A DNA stretch of 52,865 bases from Nostoc linckia NIES-25 (GCF_002368035.1 NZ_AP018222.1:6009348-6062212); one strand, 5' to 3'. Positions 17,449-26,691 are shown, counted from the first letter of the stretch. Translations and numbers: made by a program. Notes: generated by a model not told the origin, from the letters alone.

Positions 17449-17573
17449 CAATACGGTTCAGTTAACGCTATTTAGCTCCCGAAGATCCTCCCTAACCCTC
17501 CTTAAAAAGGAGGGAACTAAGCCCCCCTTTCCAAGGGGGGTTGGGGGGATCGAGTCTTAACTCAACTGTATCG
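17449..17573. mobile_element. MITE-like element with 10-bp target duplication (CAATACGGTTCAG ends)
   Basis: The left end is CAATACGGTTCAGTTAA. The reverse complement of the right end is CGATACAGTTGAGTTAAG, a diverged copy. The direct repeat ATCCTTAACC flanks it exactly (17439-17448 and 17574-17583), a 10-bp target duplication. The 125-bp element carries a CCCCCCTTTCCAAGGGGGG palindrome as cargo and no gene. The same ends border a different core at 45047-45161. Confidence 0.8.
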
Positions 17574-18160
17574 ATCCTTAACCCGGATTTTTTACTTGTG
17601 ATAAATCCGGGCTAGGTGGTATGACGGTAGATCTAATAGTTGTGCAATTTACACTAGACTTATCCTTAATATTAGAAGCTTATTGATAAAGTAAATCTTA
17701 AGTGGGGTGCGCCATACTGTATTTGTATACAAAGCGATCGCACTTTCTTTTTAGAATATTTGCTACATTTGCAAACTCAAATATAGTTAGTTTTTGAATA
17801 GGAATATTCCTGAAAAATCGGTAAAAATTGATATCAAAATTACATAGCAATTTCTAACTAAGTAAGACCGTGTATTCAAACTTTTAGATCTTCAAATATA
17901 AATAAATTTTAATAACTCAATAGTTATGCAAATATTAATAGTTAAATAATCTTAGGACAAATAAAAACAGCTGGGATCTACATCAGCAGTGGTATTTGCT
18001 GGATAGATAATGCAGATCCCAATACGGTTCGGTTAAGATCCCCCCGCCTACGGCGACCCCCTTCAAAAGGGGGTAAAAGAGGGTTATAAGCCCTGCTCCC
18101 CCTGCCTCCCCTGCCCCTCATCTCTCCACACTCTTCACACATTTATTGGAAAGTAACTCA
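17574..18160. other. Intergenic gap before hemN: solo element end and structured segment
   Basis: No gene is seen. Positions 17973-18020 can fold into a hairpin: GGGATCT pairs with AGATCCC, and inside it CAGCA pairs with TGCTG. At 18020 a third copy of the CAATACGGTTC end begins, with no partner end nearby, followed by a GATCCCCCC / AAGGGGGT palindrome and CTCCCCCTGCC simple repeats up to about 18120. One HIP1 site lies at about 17734. Confidence 0.5.
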
Positions 18161-19543
18161 ATGGTTTTTCTATTACCTGGTGTCAAATTCGATCTGGATT
18201 TAATTCAAAAATATGACACTCGCGCACCCAGATATACGAGCTATCCACCGGCTACAGAGTTAGACGAAACATTTACCCAAACTGATTTTAAAGCTGCGAT
18301 CGCCGCCTCGAATCAACGCAAAACTCCTCTTTCTTTATATTTCCACATTCCCTTTTGCCAAAGTGCTTGCTATTTCTGTGGGTGTAACACGGTAATTTCT
18401 AACAATAAGAAAATTGCTGAACCTTACTTAGACTATTTGGTTCAAGATATCAAAAACACCGCAGCCTTAATAGATTCAGAAAGAAAAGTGCTGCAAATTC
18501 ACTGGGGTGGTGGTACTCCTAATTATTTGGAACGCGACCAAGTAGAATTTTTATGGAAAAACATCAATCACTATTTCAACATTCACCCACAAGCGGAAAT
18601 CTCAATTGAAATTAATCCTCGCTACATTGATAGAAACTATATTCTGTTTCTCAGACAACTTGGGTTTAATCGCATTAGTTTTGGGATTCAGGATTTTAAT
18701 ACACAAGTTCAAGTAGCTGTGAACCGCGTTCAGCCTGAAGAAATGTTGTTTGATGTCATGAGTTGGATTAAAGAAGCGAAGTTTGAAAGTGTGAATGTAG
18801 ACCTAATTTATGGTTTACCTTATCAAACTCGTGAAACTTTTCGGGAGACGGTGCAAAAAACTATGGAATTAGATCCCGACCGAATTGTTGTTTTTAATTT
18901 TGCTTATGTGCCTTGGCTGAAACCAACGCAAAAAAATATTCCTCAAGAAGCTTTACCTCCAGCCGAGGAAAAGTTAGAAATTCTGAAAATGACCATTGAA
19001 GAATTGACGAATAACCAATATCTATTTATTGGGATGGATCATTTTGCTAAAACTAATGATGAACTAGCGATCGCTCAACGCAATGGCACTCTTAAGCGCA
19101 ATTTTCAAGGCTATACCACCCATGCTGAAACAGAACTTTTTGGTTTTGGTGCTACATCCATCAGTATGTTAGAAGACGCCTATGCTCAAAACCACAAAGA
19201 ATTAAAGGATTATTATCAGACAATTGCAGCAGGTAATTTACCTATTAGTAAAGGTATTAAACTGACTCAAAACGATATCATCAGAAGAGATGTTATCATG
19301 TCTATCATGTCTCATTTTCAGTTACATAAGCAAGACATTGAAAACAAGTATCATATCAATTTTGATGGATATTTCTCCGAGGAACTAGAGGCATTAAAAC
19401 CACTAGAAGCTGATGGATTGGTGAGTTTATCAAAAAATCACATCCAAATTACAGATATCGGTAGATTACTAGTCAGAAATATTGCCGTAGTGTTTGATAC
19501 CCATACAAGGACGCGAGAGTCAAAATTTTCTCGTGCTATTTAA
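18161..19543 (+). CDS. hemN: Oxygen-independent coproporphyrinogen III oxidase
   Basis: A radical-SAM enzyme that decarboxylates coproporphyrinogen III to protoporphyrinogen IX without oxygen. 460 residues from the ATG at 18161, with GGAAAG seven bases upstream; the TTG five codons earlier is less likely. The N-terminal trip-wire region YDTRAPRYTSYPPATE and the cluster motif CQSACYFCGCN (three cysteines of CX3CX2C plus a fourth) are those of true HemN rather than HemW. HWGGGTPNYL, ISIEINPRYID, RISFGIQDFN and VDLIYGLPYQT are the core radical-SAM motifs. The C-terminal winged-helix part is present. In many cyanobacteria it serves low-oxygen growth; no neighbouring low-oxygen heme genes are seen here. 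Confidence 0.93.
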   Translation: MVFLLPGVKFDLDLIQKYDTRAPRYTSYPPATELDETFTQTDFKAAIAASNQRKTPLSLYFHIPFCQSACYFCGCNTVISNNKKIAEPYLDYLVQDIKNTAALIDSERKVLQIHWGGGTPNYLERDQVEFLWKNINHYFNIHPQAEISIEINPRYIDRNYILFLRQLGFNRISFGIQDFNTQVQVAVNRVQPEEMLFDVMSWIKEAKFESVNVDLIYGLPYQTRETFRETVQKTMELDPDRIVVFNFAYVPWLKPTQKNIPQEALPPAEEKLEILKMTIEELTNNQYLFIGMDHFAKTNDELAIAQRNGTLKRNFQGYTTHAETELFGFGATSISMLEDAYAQNHKELKDYYQTIAAGNLPISKGIKLTQNDIIRRDVIMSIMSHFQLHKQDIENKYHINFDGYFSEELEALKPLEADGLVSLSKNHIQITDIGRLLVRNIAVVFDTHTRTRESKFSRAI

Positions 19544-20032
19544 GGCAATAGGCAATAGATTTTTCAGGAATAATTTAGAGGACAAGAAGATCCCCGATTT
19601 CTTTGAGAAATCGGGGATCTGAAGCGTTTTTAGATCTCTGCCTTACTGGATTCGGGTATCTAATTTTTCATAAACTTTACAACTCCAAAAAGTTAGATAA
19701 GCAAATTACATCTTCAGATAGATATAGCAACGCTCAAATTACCGATTTTTTTGAATAAATAGAAAGTTTTGTTCTTCAAGAATCTAGTTATGTAATCCAC
19801 AAACTGTAATATACAAATTCAAAATTCAATAATTGGCTAACTCATTTCGCTAGCAAAAACTTTCATTGACGATTTTCGTGCTATACATACCAAATACCAA
19901 TTCTCATGTAATTTCGATACAGCTTCTTTTATCTAACTTTTGGATTTAGCATTTATCCCGCGTGATAGAAAGAATTGTGAATTAAAGTTGATAGCTTATA
20001 TACAAGTCGAATTGATGAGGTAATTATCGATT
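19544..20032. other. AT-rich gap with perfect hairpin
   Basis: No gene is seen. A perfect 15-bp stem with a 3-base loop lies at 19588-19620 (AGATCCCCGATTTCT and its complement). It is followed by GAAGCGTTTTT and could end hemN transcription, though this hairpin type is also a common dispersed cyanobacterial repeat. The remainder is plain AT-rich DNA. Confidence 0.55.
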
Positions 20033-20311
20033 ATGAGTATTATTGCTTGGGTAGTTTTAGGACTTTTGGCTGGTGCGATAGCTAAAGCCATTTATCCTGG
20101 ATATCAAGGCGGTGGTATTCTTTCCACAATGATTTTAGGCATCATCGGTGCATTTATCGGTGGAAGTTTGTTTACATTGCTAAGAACCGGTACTTTGCAA
20201 ATTACTTCGGCTGGCGCTGGCTTAACTATTCCCGGCATTTTAGTAGCTGTCCTTGGCGCGATTATTGCTATCTATCTATGGGGATTAATCAGAAGAAGTA
20301 GTAACGCCTAA
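20033..20311 (+). CDS. GlsB/YeaQ/YmgE family small membrane protein
   Basis: A 92-residue, very hydrophobic protein with three membrane helices (about residues 3-20, 29-50 and 62-86). It is Gly-rich, with GLLAGAIAKAIYP, GGGILSTMILGIIGAFIGG and a final GLIRRSS tail, the pattern of transglycosylase-associated/GlsB-like proteins. The family is linked to general stress responses, but its biochemical role is unknown. The next gene, a Mn catalase, begins 174 bases downstream in the same direction, which fits a shared stress context without proving an operon. Confidence 0.85.
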   Translation: MSIIAWVVLGLLAGAIAKAIYPGYQGGGILSTMILGIIGAFIGGSLFTLLRTGTLQITSAGAGLTIPGILVAVLGAIIAIYLWGLIRRSSNA

Positions 20312-20484
20312 TTGCCAAATGGCAGTTATTAATCATCAAATTACCGCTGGTATTTAATTCTTTTGTAGTTTTCCAGTTGAGAAGCTATGCGAACTCAATT
20401 TACCCCGATACATCTGGGAAATACTACTAGGAACTAAAACCAGTCCATCTATTTTGTCAAACTGTTTTTTGGAAACTTAAATCT

Positions 20485-21174
20485 ATGTTCTTTCACAAAA
20501 AAGATCCTATTCATGTAGTAAATGTTAAGGAACCAAACCCTCGTTATGCTCAATTACTTTTAGAGCAATTTGGGGGAGCGACCGGAGAACTAAGCGCAGC
20601 TTTGCAATATTGGGTTCAATCATTCCACGTAGAAAACGCTGGAATTAAAGATATGCTCCAAGATATTGCGGTCGAAGAGTTTAGCCATCTAGAAATGGTT
20701 GGCAAACTCATCGAAGTTCATACCAAAGATACCGATCAAACAGAAGCTTATAAAAGTACTCTGTTTGCAGTACGAGGTATGGGCCCTCACTTTTTAGATA
20801 GTCAGGGTAACGCTTGGACTGCAAGTTACTTGAATGAAGGCGGAGATGTAGTCCGCGATTTGAGAGCTAATATTGCAGCTGAAGCTGGCGCTCGTCAGAC
20901 TTACGAAGAGTTGATTAAGCTAGCAACTGACGAAGGAACTAAAGAAACTTTAGTCCATCTTTTAACACGAGAAATTTCTCATACCCAGATGTTTATGAAA
21001 GCTCTAGATTCTCTGGGTAAGTTAACAGATCCCTTCTTTGGTAACATTCAACCAGATGAAACTGTTGCGCTTTACTATAACCTATCTACAAACGGTGGTA
21101 AAGATGAGCGCGGCCCTTGGAATTCTGAGCCAACATTTAAATACATTGAAAATCCCCTAGAAAGCCACTCTTAA
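20485..21174 (+). CDS. Manganese (non-heme) catalase
   Basis: A 229-residue ferritin-like protein that dismutates hydrogen peroxide at a di-manganese site, probably cytoplasmic. The four-helix bundle ligands are visible as pairs: a Glu in ATGELSAALQYW (about residue 35), EEFSHLEM (about 65-72), EAGARQTYEEL (about 132-142) and REISHTQMF (about 166-174). The cyanobacterial Mn catalases are of this shorter type. Filamentous cyanobacteria often carry two such genes, and I cannot tell which one this is. Neighbours are a GlsB-like membrane protein upstream and a long repeat region downstream. Confidence 0.9.
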   Translation: MFFHKKDPIHVVNVKEPNPRYAQLLLEQFGGATGELSAALQYWVQSFHVENAGIKDMLQDIAVEEFSHLEMVGKLIEVHTKDTDQTEAYKSTLFAVRGMGPHFLDSQGNAWTASYLNEGGDVVRDLRANIAAEAGARQTYEELIKLATDEGTKETLVHLLTREISHTQMFMKALDSLGKLTDPFFGNIQPDETVALYYNLSTNGGKDERGPWNSEPTFKYIENPLESHS

Positions 21175-21979
21175 TTCCATAGTTTGCAGTTAGAACATGA
21201 GTGGATTTATAGCAAATATTTTTTGGCTTATTCTTATCAGCTTTGATTGATTGCCAAGCTGTATTTGCTGATATTAATTTCCAGAGGACACACCATAGGG
21301 GCGCACATCTGTGCGCCCCTACGAATGGCTTTGAAGGAGGCAGGAGGCACGAGGTAGATAGGTGGACACAATTATTTAGAAGACGCATTTCGACTTCTCC
21401 CAAGGGGAGACGCTACGCGTAGCAAGATCCCGAAGGGTACCCTCAATGCTCGATCGCTGAGAAGATGAGGGTTGAGTTTCGACTACGCTCAACTTCTGCG
21501 GAGTCGAAACCCGGCAACTTTTTTTTAGTTTAATTTAGTGTTTCTACTTAGAAGGGCTTTATGTTTTACCTCGATTGGGGCTTGGTGACCCCTCAATAGG
21601 GAGAGCCAGGAAATTTTTAAATTGGTATTCTTGTCTTAAACCACAAGAAAAGCTAGCGATCGCGGCAGGAGTCTCCAGAGTAGTTTTCCTCCTGCCTTCC
21701 TTGATAAATTTCAGGCACACACAACGATACAGAGTGATGTTTCTGAATTCAGAAATTACAGCAGATTTAGTGAAATACACCCCTTCAGTTTAGTAGATAC
21801 AGCAGATTTCAACTTCGTAAAGTACAGAAATACCCCTCCCCGAACTCGCGGGGAAGATTGGGGGGTGTACCTTATTTAGTTGCAAAACGCTGTAAGTATA
21901 AAGCTGATTTCACTTCTGAATTCTGCATTCCCTTTAATTCAACCCTAAATCAAAACTGTCGAGCAGGAGATTGATTTTT
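21175..21979. other. 800-base gap of dispersed repeats
   Basis: No gene is supported. It holds a perfect palindrome GGGGCGCACA-TC-TGTGCGCCCC at 21298-21319, a CCCAAGGGGAGACGCTACGCGTAGC repeat near 21398-21423, a GACTACGCTCAACTTCTGCGGAGTCG repeat near 21480-21506, and a GGCAGGAG/CTCCTGCC hairpin at 21664-21696. Short open frames of 72-73 codons on both strands around 21560-21790 overlap these repeats and look fortuitous. Confidence 0.6.
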
Positions 21980-22720
21980 GTGATTGTCAACGCGACTCAA
22001 AATGGTTGGGAAGTTATTTATCATCGTGCCCATGCTTTGTTAGCAGCTCAGCTAGGAGGACAATGGCGACGTAAAGATGCTCCAGCGCGATTATATGAAA
22101 CAATAGCTGCAATTTCCCATCACGATGATTTAGAAAAAGAGTGGGAAGAAGATAATCTCACTGAAGCTGGTGCGCCAAAAGACTTCACTCTGATGAAAGA
22201 TAGCGATATGGAAGAAGGCGTTCAGAAAATTGCTAATTTGGCTAAGAATGCTCTTTACCGTGGACGGTGGGTAGCTCTATTAATTTCTATGCACATTAGT
22301 CGTTTAAATGAGCCAAGCCGGGGTATATCTTCAGAACTAGACAAAGTTTTAGATGAGCAACTCAAAAATCAAAAACGTTGGCGCGAAGAACTAGGTATTG
22401 AAAAGGAAGAAGTTGACGCAGCTTACGCATTTATGCAATGGTGCGATCGCCTTTCTCTGATCCTCTGTCAGCAAGAATTACCTGCTGATGAACGCTTTTT
22501 AGAAATTAGCAAGGGCCCTGACGAGCGACGCTATGATATCATGCAACGCAGCGATAAATTAGTTGTTGTCAAACCCTGGCCTTTCCAAGAAGAGAAATTC
22601 ACCGTCAACATCGAAGCTTGCGACCTCTCCCAGATAAAATTTAAAAGCAATACCGAACTGACTCAAGCACTACAACAAGCCCCCATCAAGGTATTAGAGT
22701 GGACGTTTGTTAAGAGTTAG
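21980..22720 (+). CDS. DUF3891 family protein
   Basis: 246 residues from the GTG at 21980, which has AGGAGA nine bases upstream. A TTG at 21971 would sit directly on that ribosome-binding site. The sequence has a clustered His/Asp pattern (HRAHALLAAQLGGQWRR, ETIAAISHHDDLEKEWEE, LISMHISRL, QWCDRLSLILCQ) typical of DUF3891. The histidines and aspartates are arranged like those of HD-type metal hydrolases, so a phosphohydrolase-like fold is conceivable, but function is unknown. It stands alone, converging with psaK downstream. Confidence 0.8.
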   Translation: MIVNATQNGWEVIYHRAHALLAAQLGGQWRRKDAPARLYETIAAISHHDDLEKEWEEDNLTEAGAPKDFTLMKDSDMEEGVQKIANLAKNALYRGRWVALLISMHISRLNEPSRGISSELDKVLDEQLKNQKRWREELGIEKEEVDAAYAFMQWCDRLSLILCQQELPADERFLEISKGPDERRYDIMQRSDKLVVVKPWPFQEEKFTVNIEACDLSQIKFKSNTELTQALQQAPIKVLEWTFVKS

Positions 22721-22837
22721 TATACCTATGGCAGTTGTCAACTAACTTAAGATGTAAAGCGATGGTCAAATCCTGACTTCAAGAGAATTTTAAGTTTATT
22801 GCCTGTTGCCTAGAATCTTTACAACTCAGTATTGAAT

Positions 22838-22870
22838 CAAAAAAGAGCCAGATAAGTAATTTTCTGGCTC
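22838..22870 (-). terminator. Terminator of psaK
   Basis: Read on the minus strand, GAGCCAGA pairs with TCTGGCTC around a 10-base loop and is followed at once by TTTTTT, a canonical rho-independent terminator. It lies about 50 bases after the psaK stop. Confidence 0.75.
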
Positions 22871-22918
22871 AAAGCTGGAGACAAAAAATCATCAAATAAC
22901 GGCTAACTTGAGCAAGAA

Positions 22919-23179
22919 CTAAAGTCTACCCAAGTTATGCAGTCCTAAAATAGCGCCTACTCCTAAGATATGACCAAAGGCGGTAGTTGCTAATAAAGCA
23001 GGTGCACCAAAACCACCAAAGAAATTGGATGATGGTAGTTTTGGTTCTGCATTTTGATACTTGATGGTTGATTTGCCAAAGGCAATGGCAATTATGTTGG
23101 CGATAATCATAGTCAAGCCAACGTAAGGACTCCATTCCAGGGGTGCGGTTGCAGCAGCAAGTAACGTTGAAGTAAACAC
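22919..23179 (-). CDS. psaK: Photosystem I reaction centre subunit PsaK
   Basis: An 86-residue thylakoid membrane protein at the edge of photosystem I. Two transmembrane helices are clear: residues about 17-36 (PYVGLTMIIANIIAIAFGKS) and about 60-82 (LLATTAFGHILGVGAILGL). The loop FFGGFGAPALLATTAFGHILG matches the PsaK signature. A short N-terminal stretch (MFTSTLLAAATAPLEWS) precedes the first helix, as in cyanobacterial PsaK proteins, which may be processed. A good terminator follows. Cyanobacteria often carry several psaK genes, and I cannot say whether this is the light-induced one. Confidence 0.88.
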   Translation of the reverse strand: MFTSTLLAAATAPLEWSPYVGLTMIIANIIAIAFGKSTIKYQNAEPKLPSSNFFGGFGAPALLATTAFGHILGVGAILGLHNLGRL

Positions 23180-23781
23180 TGATTTGCTCCTGAAATTTAT
23201 TAATGATTGAAAATATAATCTGAAAATTCCCGAAGCTAATTCAAGAAAATACCCGATATTGCATCAATATTTAACACTTATTCTTACTACTTAATATAAT
23301 CTGCCCCACATTGAGTATTTTTGCCCCTAAAATCTGAATCGGCAGTAGTACATTTGAACCGATCGCGATCGATTCATTAACTGTCAAATTGAGTAGTGTA
23401 TGCAAATAGCCCAACTTCAAAAAAAGAATTCAAAAAGGCTGTAGTGGATGTCTTTAAGATGACAAATATCTTTGCATCAAACGACACATGGATTTTACCC
23501 TTCGCAAACACTTACCTAATAGCTTAAAGAGCTATGAATCCAGATGTAGAGACGTTGCAATGCAACGTCTCTACAGGATTTTGAAATCATACATAATCGT
23601 TTTCATACATGAAATCAGCAACGCCAAAAATCTCGCTAATATGAGTGCGTAGGCGTAGCCCGTCGCAGACATCGCGTGAATTATCTAGATTTGACAACTT
23701 CTAGTCAAGGTGAAGTACAGGCGCGATTCCTCTAAAGATAATTTACACTCAAGATGATAGCGATTATTTCCAGCTTCTGTT
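23180..23781. other. Gap between psaK and sufE with dispersed hairpins
   Basis: No gene is seen. The part next to psaK must hold its promoter. A perfect hairpin GTAGAGACGTTGCA / TGCAACGTCTCTAC lies at 23546-23574; the same hairpin is nested inside the mobile element at 45047-45161. A GTAGGCGTAGCCCGTCGCAG repeat lies at about 23647-23668, and a partial HIP1-like CGATCGCGATCG at 23360-23371. Confidence 0.55.
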
Positions 23782-24222
23782 ATGTCCTCAACTCTAGATT
23801 CTTTGCCACCTGCACTTGCTAAAATTGTCCAGCGCTTTCAACGCGCTTCCGAACCGAAGCGACGCTACGAACAGCTAATCTGGTATGCTCAGAAGCTCAA
23901 TGAGTTCCCAGAAGCTGATAAATTACCTGATAATAAAGTTCCTGGTTGCGTTTCTCAAGTTTATATCACAGCAAACTTGAATGATGGTAAAGTTGTTTTT
24001 CAAGGTGATTCTGATTCTCAGTTAACCAAAGGATTAGTCGGACTTTTAGTTGAAGGATTGAATGGACTAACACCAACTGAGATTGTGCAACTTACTCCAG
24101 ATTTTATTCAAGAAACAGGTTTAAATGTTAGTCTTACACCTTCCCGTGCCAATGGGTTTTACAACATTTTTAAAACCATGCAAAAAAAAGCTTTGGAATG
24201 TAAGTTAGATGTAGGTAACTAA
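23782..24222 (+). CDS. sufE: SufE cysteine-desulfurase sulfur acceptor
   Basis: A 146-residue SufE protein. It accepts persulfide sulfur from the SufS cysteine desulfurase and passes it to the SufBCD scaffold for iron-sulfur cluster assembly. The acceptor cysteine is Cys56 in DNKVPGCVSQVY, the family's signature. The rest (LTKGLVGLLVEGLNGLTPTEI, LTPSRANGFYNIFKTM) fits the SufE fold at normal length. The ATG follows an AGCTTCTGTT stretch without a clear ribosome-binding site. It is not next to other suf genes. The gap to the hydrolase gene (122 bases) is filled with GGGCATTGG and AATGACTAATGACTGTTGAC repeats. Confidence 0.93.
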   Translation: MSSTLDSLPPALAKIVQRFQRASEPKRRYEQLIWYAQKLNEFPEADKLPDNKVPGCVSQVYITANLNDGKVVFQGDSDSQLTKGLVGLLVEGLNGLTPTEIVQLTPDFIQETGLNVSLTPSRANGFYNIFKTMQKKALECKLDVGN

Positions 24223-24344
24223 TAGGTGGACATTGGCCAAACAGGGCATTGGGCATCGGGCATTGGTGAATAAACAAATGACTGATGACTAATGACTGTT
24301 GACTAATGACTAATAACAAATGACAAAGGAGAAAATTTAATCTC

Positions 24345-25259
24345 ATGTCAACAAATTTATTATCTACTGCTGCTGCGGTTGGATTTGGTGGAGTAGTTCA
24401 AGAATATCTTTGGAATTGGGAAAACCAGCAATTGCGCGTTGTTTATGAAACCCTTGGTAAAGGTTCGCCTCTATTGCTGCTACCAGCTTTTAGTAGTGTT
24501 TCGACGCGTTTAGAAATGGGCGAACTTGCTAGGTTATTAGCTCCCAATTTTCAAGTTGTAGCTGTAGACTGGCCTGGTTTTGGCGAATCTTCTCGCCTTA
24601 GTTTAAATTATCGACCCGAAATATATCGGCAATTTTTGTCAGATTTCGTCAACGCGATTTTTAAGACTCCAATTACCGTAATGGCCGCTGGTCATGCGGC
24701 TAGTTACGTCTTACAATTAGCTACCAAACAGCCTGCTGCATTCTCAAAAATTGTGTTGTTAGCTCCCACTTGGCGCGGCCCTTTGCCAACGATGGGCGCA
24801 AGCGAGCAGATAGCTGGTATGGTGAGAGGATTAGTGCGATCGCCTATAGTTGGTCAAGCTCTCTACAAACTTAACACTACCCCATCTTTCTTAAATTTTA
24901 TGTACCGCCGTCATGTCTTTACTGACACGGCTAAACTTACACCCAGTTTCATCGATAAAAAATGGCAGACAACTCAACAACCAGGAGCGAGATTTGCTTC
25001 TGCTGCCTTTGTAACGGGTAATCTCGATGCTGTACGCCAGCAATCTGATTTTCTCCAACTCGTACAGTCTTTAACCGTACCACTGATGGTGGTAATTGGA
25101 GAATCCAGCCCTAGCAAATCACGAGAAGAAATGAACGCTTTAGCAGCATTACCAGGAGTAAGAAGCGTCGTCATTCCTGGTTCTTTAGGACTGCATGAAG
25201 AATACCCCGCAGACGTTTTAGCAGCAGTGGAGAATTTTTTGTTCAAAATTGAGAACTAA
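24345..25259 (+). CDS. Alpha/beta-hydrolase fold protein lacking the nucleophile
   Basis: A 304-residue protein with the alpha/beta-hydrolase core: oxyanion strand LLLLPAFSSVSTR (about residues 43-55), VVAVDWPGFGESSR (about 71-84) and a C-terminal PGSLGLHEEYP histidine (about 287). The nucleophile elbow, normally GxSxG, reads GHAAS at about 116-120, so the serine is alanine. The acid position reads VVIGESSPSKSREEM, with Glu where Asp is usual. It is therefore probably non-hydrolytic or uses another mechanism. An AAAGGAG ribosome-binding site lies 14-20 bases upstream of the ATG. Its partner or substrate is unknown. Confidence 0.82.
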   Translation: MSTNLLSTAAAVGFGGVVQEYLWNWENQQLRVVYETLGKGSPLLLLPAFSSVSTRLEMGELARLLAPNFQVVAVDWPGFGESSRLSLNYRPEIYRQFLSDFVNAIFKTPITVMAAGHAASYVLQLATKQPAAFSKIVLLAPTWRGPLPTMGASEQIAGMVRGLVRSPIVGQALYKLNTTPSFLNFMYRRHVFTDTAKLTPSFIDKKWQTTQQPGARFASAAFVTGNLDAVRQQSDFLQLVQSLTVPLMVVIGESSPSKSREEMNALAALPGVRSVVIPGSLGLHEEYPADVLAAVENFLFKIEN

Positions 25260-25614
25260 AAATATTTGCAACAAGTTAATTCGTTGTAGGGGCGTACATC
25301 TGTCATTGGTGTCAACTTAGCGTGAAACCCTTATAAAGATGTGATATTCAGTTCTCTGATTTCCCATCAAGATCCGCGTTACCCCACCCCGGTTTTGTCT
25401 AAAGCCAAAACCGCCCCTCCCCTTGCCAAGGGGAGGGGTTGGGGGTGGGGTGAAAAATATTTGATACACATCAATCATGACTTTTCAAACATCCTCTAAA
25501 GCCTGTTTTACTTACCAATTCTGAATTCTTAAGCCAACTTCGCATAAAAAAATAAAAAGAATTATCATAGGCGATATTGATTATCCATAAGGTGAGAAAA
25601 AAGGAATTTAGAGT
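25260..25614. other. Gap before the CobW gene: repeat unit and Zur-like motif
   Basis: No gene is seen. A repeat unit with ACCCCACCCC (25381-25390) and GGGGTGGGGT (25442-25451) ends contains two hairpins, GGTTTTG/CAAAACC and CCCCTCCCC/GGGGAGGGG. It resembles the inverted repeats around the DUF559 gene at 39986-40435. The promoter-proximal part holds the motif GATATTGATTATC at 25573-25585 and an AAGGAA ribosome-binding site. Confidence 0.6.
25572..25586 (+). promoter_or_regulatory. Zur-box-like motif upstream of the CobW gene
   Basis: CGATATTGATTATCC differs from the 7-1-7 palindrome known for cyanobacterial Zur (TGATAATnATTATCA) at three of the 14 defined positions. The inner 13 bases are identical to the copy upstream of the P-type ATPase at 42853-42865. 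It lies 28 bases before the start codon. Zinc control of the CobW gene is an inference. Confidence 0.4.
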
Positions 25615-26586
25615 ATGGTGGCTGACGTAAGCACAAATTCAGTTCCCGTTACAGTTCTTACAGGTTATTTGGGAGCAGGTAAAACGACTCTCCTTAATCA
25701 CATCCTCACCTACGAACACGGCAAAAAAGTTGCTGTGATTGTTAACGAATTTGGGGAAGTGGGCATTGACAATCAACTAATTATCGATGCCGATGAAGAA
25801 ATATTTGAAATGAATAACGGCTGCATCTGTTGTACAGTGCGCGGCGATTTAATTCGCATCATTGGCAATTTGATGAAGCGGCGCGATAAATTTGACCATT
25901 TAGTAATTGAAACCACAGGGCTAGCCGACCCTGCACCAGTAATTCAGACATTTTTTGTAGATGAAGATTTGCAAAATCAACTGTCTTTAGATGCAGTGGT
26001 AACAGTTGTAGATGCCAAGCATATTTGGCAGCATTGGGATGCAGATGAAGCCCAAGAACAGATTGCCTTTGCGGATGTAATTTTACTTAACAAAACAGAT
26101 TTAGTAGCCTCAGAAAAATTGGACGAATTAGAAAAGCGAATTCGGTCAATGAATGCGATGGCAAAAATCTATCGTACCCGTAACTCTGAATTAGAAATGA
26201 ATGCTTTATTAGGTGTGAAAGCATTTGATTTAGAACGCGCATTAGAAATAGATCCAAATTTCTTAGGCGAAGATGCCCACGAACATGATGAAAGCGTTTT
26301 TTCTGTAGCTTTAGTAGAAAAAGGCGCAGTCGATGGAGAAAAATTAAACGCTTGGCTTTCTGAGTTACTGCGTACCCAAGGGCCAGATATTTTTCGCATG
26401 AAAGGCATATTAAATATCGCTGGAGAAGAAAATAGATTTGTGTTCCAAGGAGTGCATATGATATTTGATGGCAGACCCGATCGCCCCTGGAAACCCAGCG
26501 AAACTCCGAAAAACGAACTAGTATTCATCGGTCGCAACCTTGACGCAGACAAACTCAAGCAAGATTTTCTTGCCTGTCTAGCATAA
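25615..26586 (+). CDS. CobW/G3E-family GTPase (metallochaperone)
   Basis: A 323-residue G3E GTPase of the CobW/YjiA/ZNG1 group. These proteins insert or deliver metals, often zinc or cobalt. Visible motifs are Walker A GYLGAGKTT (about residues 17-25), the metal-binding NNGCICCTVRGD (CxCC, about 68-79), IETTGLADP (about 98-106), and NKTD (about 160-163) for guanine. The C-terminal CobW domain includes VFSVALVEKGAVDGEKLNAWL, MKGILNIAGEENRFVFQGVH and NELVFIGRNLD. No cobalamin genes are near, so zinc homeostasis fits better, in keeping with the Zur-like motif upstream. The WD40 gene starts 105 bases downstream, with repeats between. Confidence 0.88.
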   Translation: MVADVSTNSVPVTVLTGYLGAGKTTLLNHILTYEHGKKVAVIVNEFGEVGIDNQLIIDADEEIFEMNNGCICCTVRGDLIRIIGNLMKRRDKFDHLVIETTGLADPAPVIQTFFVDEDLQNQLSLDAVVTVVDAKHIWQHWDADEAQEQIAFADVILLNKTDLVASEKLDELEKRIRSMNAMAKIYRTRNSELEMNALLGVKAFDLERALEIDPNFLGEDAHEHDESVFSVALVEKGAVDGEKLNAWLSELLRTQGPDIFRMKGILNIAGEENRFVFQGVHMIFDGRPDRPWKPSETPKNELVFIGRNLDADKLKQDFLACLA

Positions 26587-26691
26587 ATAGGGGATTGGGG
26601 ATTGGTGATTGGGTATTGGGAAGAATTCAGTCCCCAGTCCCCAGTCCCTAATTCCCAGTCCCTAGTCCCCAGTCCCCAGTCACTAATAAAG

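Noticed and set aside
21575..21793. Open frame of 72 codons after the Mn catalase gene
   Set aside because: It overlaps a hairpin repeat and a similar frame on the other strand, and its protein shows no recognisable family.
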